Assembly (NCBI RefSeq): GCF_027533625.1
Contig: NZ_JAQAGZ010000006.1
Coordinates: forward strand, 62,001-126,000
Length of the DNA stretch: 64,000 bases
Direction of reading: 5' to 3'
Source: Paenibacillus gyeongsangnamensis
GTDB taxonomy: Bacteria > Bacillota > Bacilli > Paenibacillales > NBRC-103111
Under the pieces are notes generated by a model, which was given only the letters and a program-made list of their open reading frames with translations, ran no database searches and was not told where the DNA came from. The position numbers and the translations under genes were made by a program. Shown here piece after piece: positions 26,711-35,517 of the stretch (position 1 is its first letter; every line of letters starts with the position of its first letter).

Positions 26711-27427
26711 ATGTCGGAAATCAAGATGAAAATATTAGTCGTTGACGATGAAGAGCGGATTCGCCGCCTGCTCCGCATGTATTTGGAGAAGGAGAACTAC
26801 CTGATCGAGGAGGCGGAGGACGGCGAGACGGCGCTTCGCATGGCGGTGGAGACCGATTACGATCTGATCCTGCTGGACGTCATGCTGCCGGGAATCGACG
26901 GCAATGAAGTATGCGCCCGGCTGCGCCAGGTGAAATCGACGCCGGTCATTATGCTGACGGCCAAGGGCGAAGAGACGAACCGCGTACAGGGCTTCGAATC
27001 CGGAGCGGACGATTACGTCGTTAAGCCGTTCAGCCCCCGCGAGGTCATCTACAGGGTAAAGGCGATCCTTCGCCGCTCCTCGGTAACGGCATATTTGTCC
27101 AAGGAAGTCAATTCCAGCAACAACATCGTATTCCCGAATTTGATCATCGAGCACGATGCTCACAGGGTAACCGCCGGCGGACAAGAGGTCGCGCTGACGC
27201 CGAAGGAATATGAGCTGCTTCACTATTTGGCGGTTTCCCCGGATAAGGTATTCTCGAGGGAGGATCTGCTGAAGGATGTATGGAACTACGAGTTCTTCGG
27301 AGATTTGCGCACGGTAGACACCCATGTAAAGCGGCTGCGCGAGAAGCTGAACAAGGTATCGCCGGAGGCGGCTTCCATGATCACGACCGTATGGGGCGTA
27401 GGCTATAAGCTAGAGGTGCCGAAGTAA
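26711..27427 (+). CDS. resD: Response regulator ResD
   Basis: A 238-residue OmpR/PhoB-type regulator with an N-terminal receiver (acidic pair D12/D13, phospho-acceptor D56 in L-L-D-V-M-L-P-G, Lys in V-V-K-P-F) and a C-terminal winged helix. Position after resABC identifies it as ResD, which in Bacillus activates aerobic and anaerobic respiration genes in response to oxygen limitation and nitric oxide. Confidence 0.94.
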   Translation: MSEIKMKILVVDDEERIRRLLRMYLEKENYLIEEAEDGETALRMAVETDYDLILLDVMLPGIDGNEVCARLRQVKSTPVIMLTAKGEETNRVQGFESGADDYVVKPFSPREVIYRVKAILRRSSVTAYLSKEVNSSNNIVFPNLIIEHDAHRVTAGGQEVALTPKEYELLHYLAVSPDKVFSREDLLKDVWNYEFFGDLRTVDTHVKRLREKLNKVSPEAASMITTVWGVGYKLEVPK

Positions 27428-27428
27428 C

Positions 27429-29279
27429 GTGTTTATACTTAAGAGCATTGTCGGAAAACTATGGATCACTATTATCGGGCTGGTTGTCGTCGTCCTGCTG
27501 ACGCTCAGCCTCTTTTTGTTCCAGTACATCGAGACGTCCTTCCCCAAGTCGCAGGACCAAACCGACAACCTGGCCAAGCTAGCCGCCAAGGTAGCCGGTG
27601 AAATATCGCTTCACAAGGATGAAGGCCGCTACCTTCAGGTCGTCAATGAGCTGCTCAGCGCGCAGGATGCCAGCGTCATTATGGTAACGACGGACTTGAA
27701 GCCGATGGATACGCCGGTCGGGCAGACGAAGGACAAAGTATACCGTTACAGCGATTTTTTCTCCGATGCCGCACTGCAGAAAGTGTTCGCGGGGGAGACG
27801 ATCGACAACCGCAACCGCAGCATGAATTCGAATTCCTCGCTGAACAGCCAATATTCCGCCGTGGCGGTTCCATTCATGAATGAAACGCAGAACCGCATCG
27901 CCGGGGCATTGATCATGTATCAGCTGACGCAATCCTCGGAGGAAACGCAGGCTTATGTGAAGAAGCTGTTCGTCGTGGTCGGCGTATGCGGATTTCTGAT
28001 GACGACCTTCTTCGCGTTCTTCCTGCTCACGAAGATTACACAGCCGCTGCAGCAGCTGAAAAAAGCAGCCGATCTAATCTCCGAAGGCGAATACGGCACC
28101 CGCGTGCCGATTATTTCATCGGATGAGATCGGGGAGCTGGGGAAGACGTTCAACCACATGGGAGAGCAGCTGTCCGATACGATCAAGGCGCTTCATCAAG
28201 AGAAGGAACAGCTTGGCAGCGTGCTCCGGTCTATGGCCGATGCGGTCATGACCTTCGATGCGGACGGCCGCGTCATTCTGACCAACCCGCAGGGAGACAA
28301 AATCATTCGCGATTGGAACGCCATCGAATGGCCGGAGGGGGGACCCGAAGGATTCCATCATCATCTGTCTCCGGCTTCGGGCTCGCAGACGATCCCAGGA
28401 CCTATGCGTCCGCTGTTCGAAACGGTAATTTCCGAATCCAAGGAATTGACGGCCAAGCTCCATGTCCAGAGCGAGGTATGGTCGGTCGTCATGGCGCCGC
28501 TCTATTCCCATGACGCTGTCCGCGGAGTCGTCGCCGTAATGAGGGATGTCACGGAGGAGCACCGGCTTGACAAGCTCCGCAAAGACTTCGTGGCGAACGT
28601 CTCGCATGAGCTGCGCACGCCGCTGTCCATGCTTCAGGGGTACAGCGAGGCGCTTCTGGACGACATCGCCGGTTCGCCGGAGGAGCGCCAGGAGATGGCT
28701 CAGGTCATTCACGACGAATCTCTGCGAATGGGGCGGCTCGTGAAGGATTTGCTTGATCTGGCGAAGATGGAGACAGGAAATCTCGAGCTGCATTTCCGGG
28801 AGCTGGACGTCGCTGCGTTCCTCCGGCGCATCCAGCGCAAATTCGCGGCATTGTCCAAGGAGCGCGAGGTGGCCGTAATCTGCAGCCTGCCGGAAGGGGA
28901 GCTCGTGCTGGAGCAGGCGGATGAGGACCGGCTGGAGCAAGTGATGACGAACCTGCTGGACAATGCGATCCGGCATACGCCGCCGCAGGCTCAGATCGAG
29001 ATCCGGGCTACCGGGCAGCGGACGAAGGAGGGCGCCGATTCGGTACTGATTGAAATCACCGATCAGGGCTACGGCATTCCGGCGGACGATTTGCCTTATA
29101 TTTTCGAACGCTTCTACAAGGCCGACAAGGCTCGTACAAGAGGGGTGTCGGGAGGGACGGGTCTTGGCCTGTCCATCGTGAAAAACCTCGTTGAAGCCCA
29201 TCAGGGAACGGTAACGGCGCGAAGCCAGCCGGGACAGGGCACGACATTTTCCATCACGCTGCCCCGTCGTTTAGCGTAA
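27429..29279 (+). CDS. resE: Sensor histidine kinase ResE
   Basis: A 616-residue kinase. Two transmembrane helices (about residues 10-28 and 175-198) flank an extracytoplasmic sensor domain. HAMP (about 200-252), PAS (about 262-375), HisKA with V-S-H-E-L-R-T-P-L (phospho-His) and a HATPase domain with N, G1 and G2 boxes follow. It starts with GTG two bases after resD and is the partner kinase of ResD. Confidence 0.93.
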   Translation: MFILKSIVGKLWITIIGLVVVVLLTLSLFLFQYIETSFPKSQDQTDNLAKLAAKVAGEISLHKDEGRYLQVVNELLSAQDASVIMVTTDLKPMDTPVGQTKDKVYRYSDFFSDAALQKVFAGETIDNRNRSMNSNSSLNSQYSAVAVPFMNETQNRIAGALIMYQLTQSSEETQAYVKKLFVVVGVCGFLMTTFFAFFLLTKITQPLQQLKKAADLISEGEYGTRVPIISSDEIGELGKTFNHMGEQLSDTIKALHQEKEQLGSVLRSMADAVMTFDADGRVILTNPQGDKIIRDWNAIEWPEGGPEGFHHHLSPASGSQTIPGPMRPLFETVISESKELTAKLHVQSEVWSVVMAPLYSHDAVRGVVAVMRDVTEEHRLDKLRKDFVANVSHELRTPLSMLQGYSEALLDDIAGSPEERQEMAQVIHDESLRMGRLVKDLLDLAKMETGNLELHFRELDVAAFLRRIQRKFAALSKEREVAVICSLPEGELVLEQADEDRLEQVMTNLLDNAIRHTPPQAQIEIRATGQRTKEGADSVLIEITDQGYGIPADDLPYIFERFYKADKARTRGVSGGTGLGLSIVKNLVEAHQGTVTARSQPGQGTTFSITLPRRLA

Positions 29280-29291
29280 ATCAACGAGCAA

Positions 29292-29318
29292 AAAGCCTCC
29301 GATTTCGTCGGAGGCTTT
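29292..29318. terminator. Bidirectional terminator between resE and serA
   Basis: AAAGCCTCCGA and TCGGAGGCTTT form a perfect 11-base stem between two convergent genes. Confidence 0.85.
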
Positions 29319-29373
29319 CGTATTTTGTTGAAGCTTGCCTATTTATCTTGTTGTTCGTGAAACATCGGCGGGT

Positions 29374-30957
29374 TTACAGGGAAAGCTCGCGCACCTGCGT
29401 CAGTTCCGGCAGCTGCTCCAACTGCTGCAGCACTTCCTTGGAAGCCGGCTTGTCGGTTGTGAGCACCATGATCGCTTGACCGCCGACCACTTTACGCCCT
29501 ACCTGCATCGTGGCGATGTTCACGTCGTTATTGCCAAGAAGCGTACCGACTTTACCGATGATACCCGGCTTGTCGTTGTGCGAAATCAAGAGCAGGTTGC
29601 CGCTTGGGGCGATATCGACCGGATATTGATCGATTTGCACGATGCGCTCGCCATAGCCGGCGAGCAGCGTACCGGCCACCAAGCGCTGTTCGTTCTTGGT
29701 CTTGAGCGTAAGGGAGACCAGGTTGGTAAACGTCTTGGAAGAGGCCGACTTCTGGGTAACTACGTTCACGTTGCGGCTCTTCGCCAGGTGCATCGCATTG
29801 ACGATGTTGACGCCTTCGAGTTGATTCGCCAGAATGCCTTTGACGATATAACGGGTCAGCGGCGTTGTGTCTACGTCGGCCAAATCGCCGGAGAAGCTGA
29901 CGACGATTTCGCTCACGGCGCCTTCGATCGATTGCCCTAGGAATGCGCCCAGCTTCTCGCCGAGGTTGAAGTAAGGCTGCAGCGCGTTCAGAACGTTGGC
30001 AGGGACCGGCGGCATGTTCACCGCGTTCTTGAACGGTTCGTTACGAAGGATATGAAGCACTTCCTCCGATACGTCGATCGCGACGTTCTCCTGGGCTTCT
30101 ACGGTGGATGCGCCGAGATGCGGCGTTACGATGATCTTCGGATTGTTCAGGAACGGATGATCCGCTTGCGGCGGCTCCTGCTCGAATACGTCGAAGGCTG
30201 CGCCGGCGACGATCCCGGTATCGATGGCTTCCACGAGAGCTCTCTCGTCAATGATGCCGCCCCGGGCGCAGTTGATGATGCGAACGCCTTTCTTCATAAT
30301 CTCGAACTGCGGACGGGAAATCATGTGACGCGTTTCGTTCGTCAGCGGCGTATGCACCGTAATGAAATCGGCTTTAGCGCAAATATCATTGACCGAGCTC
30401 AGCTTGACGCCCATTTGCTCCGCGCGCTCTTCAGTCAGGAACGGGTCGTAGCCCATGACTTCCATGCCGAACGCCTTGGCCCGCTTGGCGACCTCTCCGC
30501 CGATCCGGCCCATGCCGAGAATCCCGAGCACCTTGCTGCGCAGCTCGACGCCGACGAACGTCTTGCGGTCCCATTCGCCGCCGACGGTTTTCTTATAAGC
30601 CTGAGGAATCGAACGGGCGATGGACATCATCATCGCGAAGGTCAACTCGCACGTCGCGATCGTGTTGCCGTCCGGCGCATTGATGACGACGATTCCGCGG
30701 TTCGTTGCCGCCTCCAGGTTGATGTTGTCCACGCCGACGCCGGCCCGACCGACGACCTTCAGCTTCGGCGCTGCGGCCATAATGCGCTCGGTCACCTTCG
30801 TGGCGCTCCGCACGAGGAGTGCGTCATATTCGGCGATGATCGCAATGAGCTCATCCTCTGACAAGCCGTTCTTCTTGTCCACTTCAACATCGGGTGCATC
30901 GTACAGCAGCTGAATCCCCATATCGCTGATGCCGTCCATGACCAGTACTTTAAACAT
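29374..30957 (-). CDS. serA: D-3-phosphoglycerate dehydrogenase
   Basis: A 527-residue enzyme for the first step of serine synthesis. It has a substrate/NAD module with G-M-G-R-I-G-G Rossmann fingerprint, catalytic Arg, Glu and the His of P-H-L-G-A-S, then an ASB domain (about residues 315-445) and a C-terminal ACT domain (about 455-527) for serine feedback. The ATG at 30957 has GGAGG 8 bases upstream; the longer frame would run into the T-box leader terminator. It is the only large - strand enzyme gene here. Confidence 0.96.
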   Translation of the reverse strand: MFKVLVMDGISDMGIQLLYDAPDVEVDKKNGLSEDELIAIIAEYDALLVRSATKVTERIMAAAPKLKVVGRAGVGVDNINLEAATNRGIVVINAPDGNTIATCELTFAMMMSIARSIPQAYKKTVGGEWDRKTFVGVELRSKVLGILGMGRIGGEVAKRAKAFGMEVMGYDPFLTEERAEQMGVKLSSVNDICAKADFITVHTPLTNETRHMISRPQFEIMKKGVRIINCARGGIIDERALVEAIDTGIVAGAAFDVFEQEPPQADHPFLNNPKIIVTPHLGASTVEAQENVAIDVSEEVLHILRNEPFKNAVNMPPVPANVLNALQPYFNLGEKLGAFLGQSIEGAVSEIVVSFSGDLADVDTTPLTRYIVKGILANQLEGVNIVNAMHLAKSRNVNVVTQKSASSKTFTNLVSLTLKTKNEQRLVAGTLLAGYGERIVQIDQYPVDIAPSGNLLLISHNDKPGIIGKVGTLLGNNDVNIATMQVGRKVVGGQAIMVLTTDKPASKEVLQQLEQLPELTQVRELSL

Positions 30958-31001
30958 CGTTTCAACCTCCATAGTTTTATTGCCGCCGGATGCGGGAATG
31001 C

Positions 31002-31285
31002 AAAAAACTCCCCATCCCGACACGACTAGCGTATACAAGGGACGAGGAGTTGTGCTCTCGTGGTACCACCCTATTTCACCGTCCGCTCGCGCGAACAGCC
31101 TCAGGGGTCACATGTGACCCTGGAAAGGTAACGGTTTCCGGCCGGCCGCACCTACTGATAGGTTCAGTGCAGCAACTCAGGAGTGCTCTGCATAAGAATG
31201 GGCGTCCGGTTCGCACCAACCACCGGCTCTCTGAACGGTTCTTTACGCTTGGCTCCGTCATCGTCATGTGTTGCAAGTGAAATTT
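31002..31285 (-). ncRNA. T-box leader of serA
   Basis: On the - strand the leader shows stem I with A-G-A-G-A-G (31227-31232) and G-G-U-U-G-G-U-G (31214-31221), the T-box A-G-G-G-U-G-G-U-A-C-C-A-C (about 31060-31072) and an intrinsic terminator (31003-31050: ACTCC/GGAGT arms, six T) that competes with the antiterminator. It senses uncharged tRNA. Serine triplets AGC (31185-31187) and UCC (31180-31182) are both candidate specifiers; I could not fix the fold well enough to choose. Confidence 0.92.
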
Positions 31286-31291
31286 TTCATT

Positions 31292-31321
31292 AGCGTACCA
31301 TGCAAAAATCAGCCTTGTCAA
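31292..31321 (-). promoter_or_regulatory. Sigma-A promoter of the serA T-box transcript
   Basis: On the - strand, a consensus TTGACA (31316-31321) lies 18 bases before TACGCT (31292-31297). The T-box starts just downstream. The rest of 31322-31496 shows nothing recognisable. Confidence 0.55.
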
Positions 31322-31496
31322 TAGGTGTCGAACGCAATTCCAATTACGAAAATTTTGTGAACCTTTCGCGGGCTGATGCTTTGCTGCATAGCTGCGTTAC
31401 ATTGGCCTAGCCTCATCTTTATTGTATCGAAAATTCCAAAGGGAATGCAATGGCTGCCGAGCTTGAACTTTTTTAAATTTTTCGCTATTCTTCAAT

Positions 31497-31516
31497 GGTA
31501 CCGGGCCCGGTGTACC
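31497..31516. repeat. GC-rich near-palindrome upstream of the rhodanese gene
   Basis: GGTACCGGGCCCGGTGTACC is palindromic except for a one-base offset. It lies about 20 bases before the ribosome site and could be an operator or the base of an RNA hairpin. Confidence 0.35.
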
Positions 31517-31548
31517 GGAAGGCGCCCGGCCCAAGAGGAGGGATAAGG

Positions 31549-31875
31549 TTGGACGATTTCGAATCGATCGAACCGCGTCAGTTTCTGGATAAGCTGCAGG
31601 ACGGTTCGTTGAAAGAGGCGAAGCTGATTGATGTGCGGGAACCGATGGAATGGGATTATTATCACCTGGAGGAGCTCGAGCTGCTCCCGATGAACTCGAT
31701 CCCCGGCCGGCTGGACGAGCTCCCCCGCGAGCGTCCGATCTATGTGGTTTGCGCTCATGGCGTGAGGAGTGCGAACGTTTGCGCTTATTTGAAGCATCAC
31801 GGCTTTGACGAAGTGATCAATGTGGAGGGCGGGATGGCGGCACTCGCCTATTACAGGGGATTCCAGTATGATTGA
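31549..31875 (+). CDS. Rhodanese-like sulfurtransferase domain protein
   Basis: A 108-residue single rhodanese domain. The D-V-R-E-P motif is near residue 28 and the active-site loop is C68-A-H-G-V-R-S, so the nucleophilic Cys is present. Such proteins carry persulfide sulfur. The TTG start follows GAGGAGGGA at 6-8 bases. A terminator and then repeat copy 4 follow. Confidence 0.85.
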   Translation: MDDFESIEPRQFLDKLQDGSLKEAKLIDVREPMEWDYYHLEELELLPMNSIPGRLDELPRERPIYVVCAHGVRSANVCAYLKHHGFDEVINVEGGMAALAYYRGFQYD

Positions 31876-31913
31876 CAAAGCGAAGCGGCATAGGATACTT
31901 CTGCGTAAAAAAT

Positions 31914-31948
31914 AAGCCTTGTTCCCGGATAGGAACAAGGCTTGTTTT
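31914..31948 (+). terminator. Terminator after the rhodanese gene
   Basis: AAGCCTTGTTCC and GGAACAAGGCTT form a perfect 12-base stem, followed by GTTTT. Confidence 0.93.
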
Positions 31949-31953
31949 CGTTC

Positions 31954-32056
31954 GTTGATAAGAATTTATAAGTTTTCGTGGGCTTATAGCTTCGCATCAA
32001 CCTTGGTAAACGCGCTGGTCCTTGTATGACAAGGACGGCGTAGCCGTTTATCCTGG
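31954..32056 (+). repeat. Terminator-associated repeat, copy 4
   Basis: A 103-bp copy starting five bases after the terminator T-run. The apical stem of hairpin II is perfect (GTCCTTGT/ACAAGGAC). The outer arm has GGTAAACG, keeping a G-U pair with CGTTTATC. It lies between convergent genes. Confidence 0.92.
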
Positions 32057-32069
32057 GGTTGCGCTCGTC

Positions 32070-32981
32070 TTAATTCGTGAAGAAAGGCAGCTGCGGAAGC
32101 GTTTCGCTTGCGTACCAGCGATTCTTGAAGCGCATGAAGTCGCCGGGCCGGACCGCATCTGTCGCGAGCAGGACGTCGACCACTTGACGGACATCCGCCA
32201 GGTTCAGCTTCTTCGTTTGGCCGCTTGCGATCATATCATCGATCCGGCTTGTCAAATCCTGAGGGGTGAACGCTTTGAACAGCTTGCCCGAAAGCATCAG
32301 CTGCGCACTGTAATCGTTCTTCATATTGAGGCTGAGCTGGCTCCAGTCCTTCAATGGAAGCGGTTTGCTCATATCCGGCTGCTGCAGCTGCGGATTGATC
32401 GATTGATTCCATTTGATAATGGCATCGTAATATTCCTTATCAGCCTTTAGGGCAAAGCTTTTGGCTTCTCCCAGGTATGCGTCTCCGTCCAGCATCGACA
32501 CGTAAGCCGGTCCGGGCTGGGCGTTCGCCTTCGAAGCGAAGCCCCGGAGCGCTTCACCGAACAGCTTCAGGCTCTTTATATAGTCTTTCAGTGATTCCTG
32601 GAGGAGGGGAGAAGAGTCCGGCATGGATTTGGAGGAGAGCGCCGTATACGTTTCCTCCGCCTGTTTGGCCAGCTCCTTCGTAATCAATGAGGCGTCGGCT
32701 GAGCGGCCGTTCGACAGCTCGTCCATTTTCTCGAACCATTTCTTATGAAATTCCCTGTAAGGCTGATAAATGGTATGATAGAAGGACACCAAGTACTGTT
32801 GGTCATATGCGGTATAGCCTTTGGCCGCTTCGTTCTGCTTGGCGATCTGCTCTTCATACTTGAGTGCAGAGCGTTCTTGCCCGACCCGCAGGCCGTAGAA
32901 GAAAGCCGCCAATGCCAGAACAAGCATAAAAATAAACAGGATGGAGAACAAATAGTCCGTTCGGGTCAGACGCTTTTCCAT
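32070..32981 (-). CDS. Unrecognised membrane-anchored protein
   Basis: A 303-residue protein I do not recognise. It has a short basic cytoplasmic start, one transmembrane helix (about residues 9-30), and a largely helical, charged outside domain with no cysteines or obvious catalytic motif. Several stretches (about 33-58 and 72-120) look coiled-coil-like. It stands alone on the - strand, divergent from the CPBP protease gene. It may be specific to Paenibacillaceae. Confidence 0.7.
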   Translation of the reverse strand: MEKRLTRTDYLFSILFIFMLVLALAAFFYGLRVGQERSALKYEEQIAKQNEAAKGYTAYDQQYLVSFYHTIYQPYREFHKKWFEKMDELSNGRSADASLITKELAKQAEETYTALSSKSMPDSSPLLQESLKDYIKSLKLFGEALRGFASKANAQPGPAYVSMLDGDAYLGEAKSFALKADKEYYDAIIKWNQSINPQLQQPDMSKPLPLKDWSQLSLNMKNDYSAQLMLSGKLFKAFTPQDLTSRIDDMIASGQTKKLNLADVRQVVDVLLATDAVRPGDFMRFKNRWYASETLPQLPFFTN

Positions 32982-33051
32982 GACTAAAGCACCTCAAATT
33001 TCGTTTTCTTTGCTGATAGTATAGGTGAAAATGTCGAAAAAAGGAAGAAAC

Positions 33052-33648
33052 ATGAAAAAATTTAATTTCAAGCGTTTCCGGCTTCGCCAGCTGAACCCGG
33101 AAGAGCTCGACGAGCGTTACTTGCTGATCAATCTGTATGTCACCCAGCTGCTCGTCCTGACGGTGGCGTCGGTCATACTACTGTTCCGAAGACCAAATCT
33201 GAAGGACATGTTTTCATTCCATCCCGGCTACGGTACGGTTCTCCTGTGGGGTGTCGGGTTTGCGGTCCTCGTGCTGATCGTCGATTTCACGGTCGGCCGC
33301 TGGGTGCCTCCGGAAGTTACCGATGACGGCGGCATCAACCAAATGCTGTTCGGCAATCGGCCGCTCTGGCATATCGCCGTATTGTCCCTGCTCGTAGCCG
33401 TGTGCGAGGAGCTGCTCTTCCGGGGCGCGATCCAGTCTTACTGGGGACCATACTGGACAAGCATCCTGTTCGCGGCGATTCATGTCCGGTATTTGCAGCA
33501 CTGGCTGATGACAGGCCTCGTCTTCTGCATCAGCTATGGGCTCGGGTGGATCTACGTGCATACCGGCACGCTCTGGACACCCATTGTCGCCCACTTTGTT
33601 ATAGATTTCACGATGGGCTGTATTCTTCGCTACAGGAGAGAGGATTAA
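33052..33648 (+). CDS. CPBP family intramembrane metalloprotease
   Basis: A 198-residue polytopic protein of the CAAX-protease/bacteriocin-processing (Abi) family. The motif E119-E120-x3-R124 and later H144, H181 and D185 supply the expected glutamate and metal ligands. The ATG at 33052 is preferred because AAAGGAAG lies 5 bases upstream. It is followed at once by a small membrane protein gene. Confidence 0.85.
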   Translation: MKKFNFKRFRLRQLNPEELDERYLLINLYVTQLLVLTVASVILLFRRPNLKDMFSFHPGYGTVLLWGVGFAVLVLIVDFTVGRWVPPEVTDDGGINQMLFGNRPLWHIAVLSLLVAVCEELLFRGAIQSYWGPYWTSILFAAIHVRYLQHWLMTGLVFCISYGLGWIYVHTGTLWTPIVAHFVIDFTMGCILRYRRED

Positions 33649-33870
33649 ATGGACGCACGATTTACATCGGAGCAGCGCAAGACCCCGCAAACGGAAGGAG
33701 GCCCGGCGCCGAGCGCCGAGCCCGACGAACATTACCTTCCTCCCCGGAAAACGGTACATCCGACAGAACGGGAAAGATGGGTACGTTTCTTTTATCGGTC
33801 GCTGCTGTGGATTTTTATACTCCTTGTTTCAGGTCTTCTCCTTTGGGGCTGGAAGCTCGTTAAGGTTTAA
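33649..33870 (+). CDS. Small single-pass membrane protein, unrecognised
   Basis: A 73-residue protein with a polar proline-rich N-terminal half and one C-terminal transmembrane helix (about residues 48-70). It starts on the base after the stop of the CPBP protease gene, so the two are co-translated and may work together. Its 3' end overlaps the convergent deacetylase gene by 11 bases. Confidence 0.65.
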   Translation: MDARFTSEQRKTPQTEGGPAPSAEPDEHYLPPRKTVHPTERERWVRFFYRSLLWIFILLVSGLLLWGWKLVKV

Positions 33871-34771
33871 TCTCAATGGATGCCGGATCGATGAACCGGT
33901 ATCCCTTCTCCTCCAGCTTCGTAAGCAGCTCGTCGAGCGCTTGAACGGTCCATGGAAGCTCATGCATCAGGATGTTGCTTCCCGGCCGGAGCTGCTCCAG
34001 GACATTGCTGACAACCTGCTCCGGGTGATTGTTCTTCACCGTCATCTCCCAGTCCTTTGAGCCGTTGGACCAGGTCATGTACAGCATGTTCTCCTCTTTC
34101 ACCTTCGATCTGACGTCCGCATTCCCCGAGCCGAACGGGGGTCGGAAAAATTCGGGAGCCTTCCCCGTCAATTCCTTCACAATCGCTTGCACGTCTCCGA
34201 TTTGCTTGTCAATCTTGTCCTTGCTCATCTTACTGAGATCGTCATGGTCCCAGGAATGGTTCCCGATAGCCATTCCGCGGGATGCAACAAGCTTCACCAG
34301 CTCGGGCTTTTGCTTAATGCGGTAACCGTTCATGAAAAATATGGCTTTCGCCTTATGCTTGTTAAGCGTATCGAGCAAGCCTTGATTCATCTCGAGGTCC
34401 TTGGGGCCGTCGTCGAACGTAAGCAGCACGGCTTTTTTATCGGTTTCCGCCGGATCGATGGGCAATATATCGTACGTTTTGGGGTTCATGGCGTACAGCT
34501 TCCGGACTTCCTTCGGCGTCTCAGCTTCGGCAGCTTGCGGCGGATTCGTCTTGGGAGTCTCGGGCTGCGCAGAATCGGACGGTTTAACCGCGGCCCCTGC
34601 CGGAAGTGTCGCGTCCGCTCCCGAAGCGGCCGGCTGTGTCTTGCTTGAGGTACCGGAAGGCGCGCTGCTTGGGACCTGGGCACTGGAAGGCGGAGAAGCG
34701 GGTTTGGCTGAGCAGGAAGCAAGCAGAACGGCGGCGGCAAAGAGGATCCAAGGCTGGCGGTTCAATAACAT
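33860..34771 (-). CDS. Polysaccharide deacetylase lipoprotein
   Basis: A 303-residue NodB-domain protein. A lipoprotein signal ends at L-A-S-C20. A Ser/Ala/Pro-rich linker (about residues 21-95) separates it from the NodB domain. Motifs include T-F-D-D-G-P (catalytic and metal Asp), N-H-S-W-D-H-D (metal His pair), R-P-P-F-G and L-M-H-E-L. It probably removes acetyl groups from peptidoglycan or another wall glycan at the outer membrane face. Confidence 0.88.
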   Translation of the reverse strand: MLLNRQPWILFAAAVLLASCSAKPASPPSSAQVPSSAPSGTSSKTQPAASGADATLPAGAAVKPSDSAQPETPKTNPPQAAEAETPKEVRKLYAMNPKTYDILPIDPAETDKKAVLLTFDDGPKDLEMNQGLLDTLNKHKAKAIFFMNGYRIKQKPELVKLVASRGMAIGNHSWDHDDLSKMSKDKIDKQIGDVQAIVKELTGKAPEFFRPPFGSGNADVRSKVKEENMLYMTWSNGSKDWEMTVKNNHPEQVVSNVLEQLRPGSNILMHELPWTVQALDELLTKLEEKGYRFIDPASIEIKP

Positions 34772-34892
34772 GATGTAAGATCTCCTGTTCTTGTGTGAGA
34801 TGAAGAAACCGAATTTTCCTTATTTTATCATGCATGCCCCGTTCAGCGGTAGCGGAAACTAGGTTCGGAATCTAAACAACGGAGGGATACGC

Positions 34893-35234
34893 ATGAGACT
34901 GGGCACATTCTTGCTGGGCGGTTTGGTCGGAGCGGCAGCGGCCGTTTATATTACCAACCGGTCGAAGCTGCAGTTGTGGGCGGCCATGACGAACGGCAAT
35001 CAGTTCGGAAGCATGATGAACAAAGCGAAGATGACGGTCGATCGTTTCTCCAATTCCGGACGCACAGACGCAAGCCCATGCGAAATGTCCGCCGGCGTCC
35101 AATCCCACGAGCATGATTCAGGCGGGCTGGACCAGGTGAAATCGATGGTGAACGACGACCCGAAGCTCAGGGCGCAGGTGGACGAAATCGTATCCGCCGG
35201 CGGCGAAGACCGCCAAAGCGCCCATCTCCAATAA
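34893..35234 (+). CDS. Small YtxH-like membrane-associated protein
   Basis: A 113-residue protein with an N-terminal glycine/alanine-rich transmembrane segment (residues 3-20, L-L-G-G-L-V-G-A-A-A-A-V), as in YtxH-type envelope proteins, and a polar tail without clear motifs. Function is unknown. The ATG follows ACGGAGGG. It is divergent from the deacetylase gene and ends at its own terminator. Confidence 0.65.
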   Translation: MRLGTFLLGGLVGAAAAVYITNRSKLQLWAAMTNGNQFGSMMNKAKMTVDRFSNSGRTDASPCEMSAGVQSHEHDSGGLDQVKSMVNDDPKLRAQVDEIVSAGGEDRQSAHLQ

Positions 35235-35282
35235 GGGAGCTGCTTCCTCTTTGGACGCGCTTCCGTTTGTCTTAACGAGCAA

Positions 35283-35330
35283 GGCACAGACCTTCGCCCA
35301 AGCGGTGCGAGCGCGGTCTGTGCCTTTTTT
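35283..35330 (+). terminator. Terminator before mecA
   Basis: GGCACAGACC and GGTCTGTGCC form a perfect 10-base outer stem with six T. Confidence 0.92.
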
Positions 35331-35381
35331 CCGTTGCCGGGGTAAAATTAGGGTTATAACCGTTCTTTTCTTTTACGTTTG

Positions 35382-35390
35382 TGATATAAT
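35382..35390 (+). promoter_or_regulatory. Extended -10 promoter of mecA
   Basis: TGATATAAT is a full extended -10 element. No good -35 is seen. The mRNA leader would be about 120 bases long. Confidence 0.6.
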
Positions 35391-35517
35391 AGACGTATAA
35401 TTGAATACAAGCCTTGAATTACCCGTTCACTGCAAGGATGGGTGTTCGTTTAATGGCTCACCTTTGATTACACTACTTCATAAGCTGTTATTACAGTCGG
35501 CAAGGGAGGAATCCAGT

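Noticed and set aside
29335..30861. Open frames of 201 and 269 codons on the + strand opposite serA
   Set aside because: They are shadows of serA; codon pattern and lack of any ribosome site or family motif speak against them.
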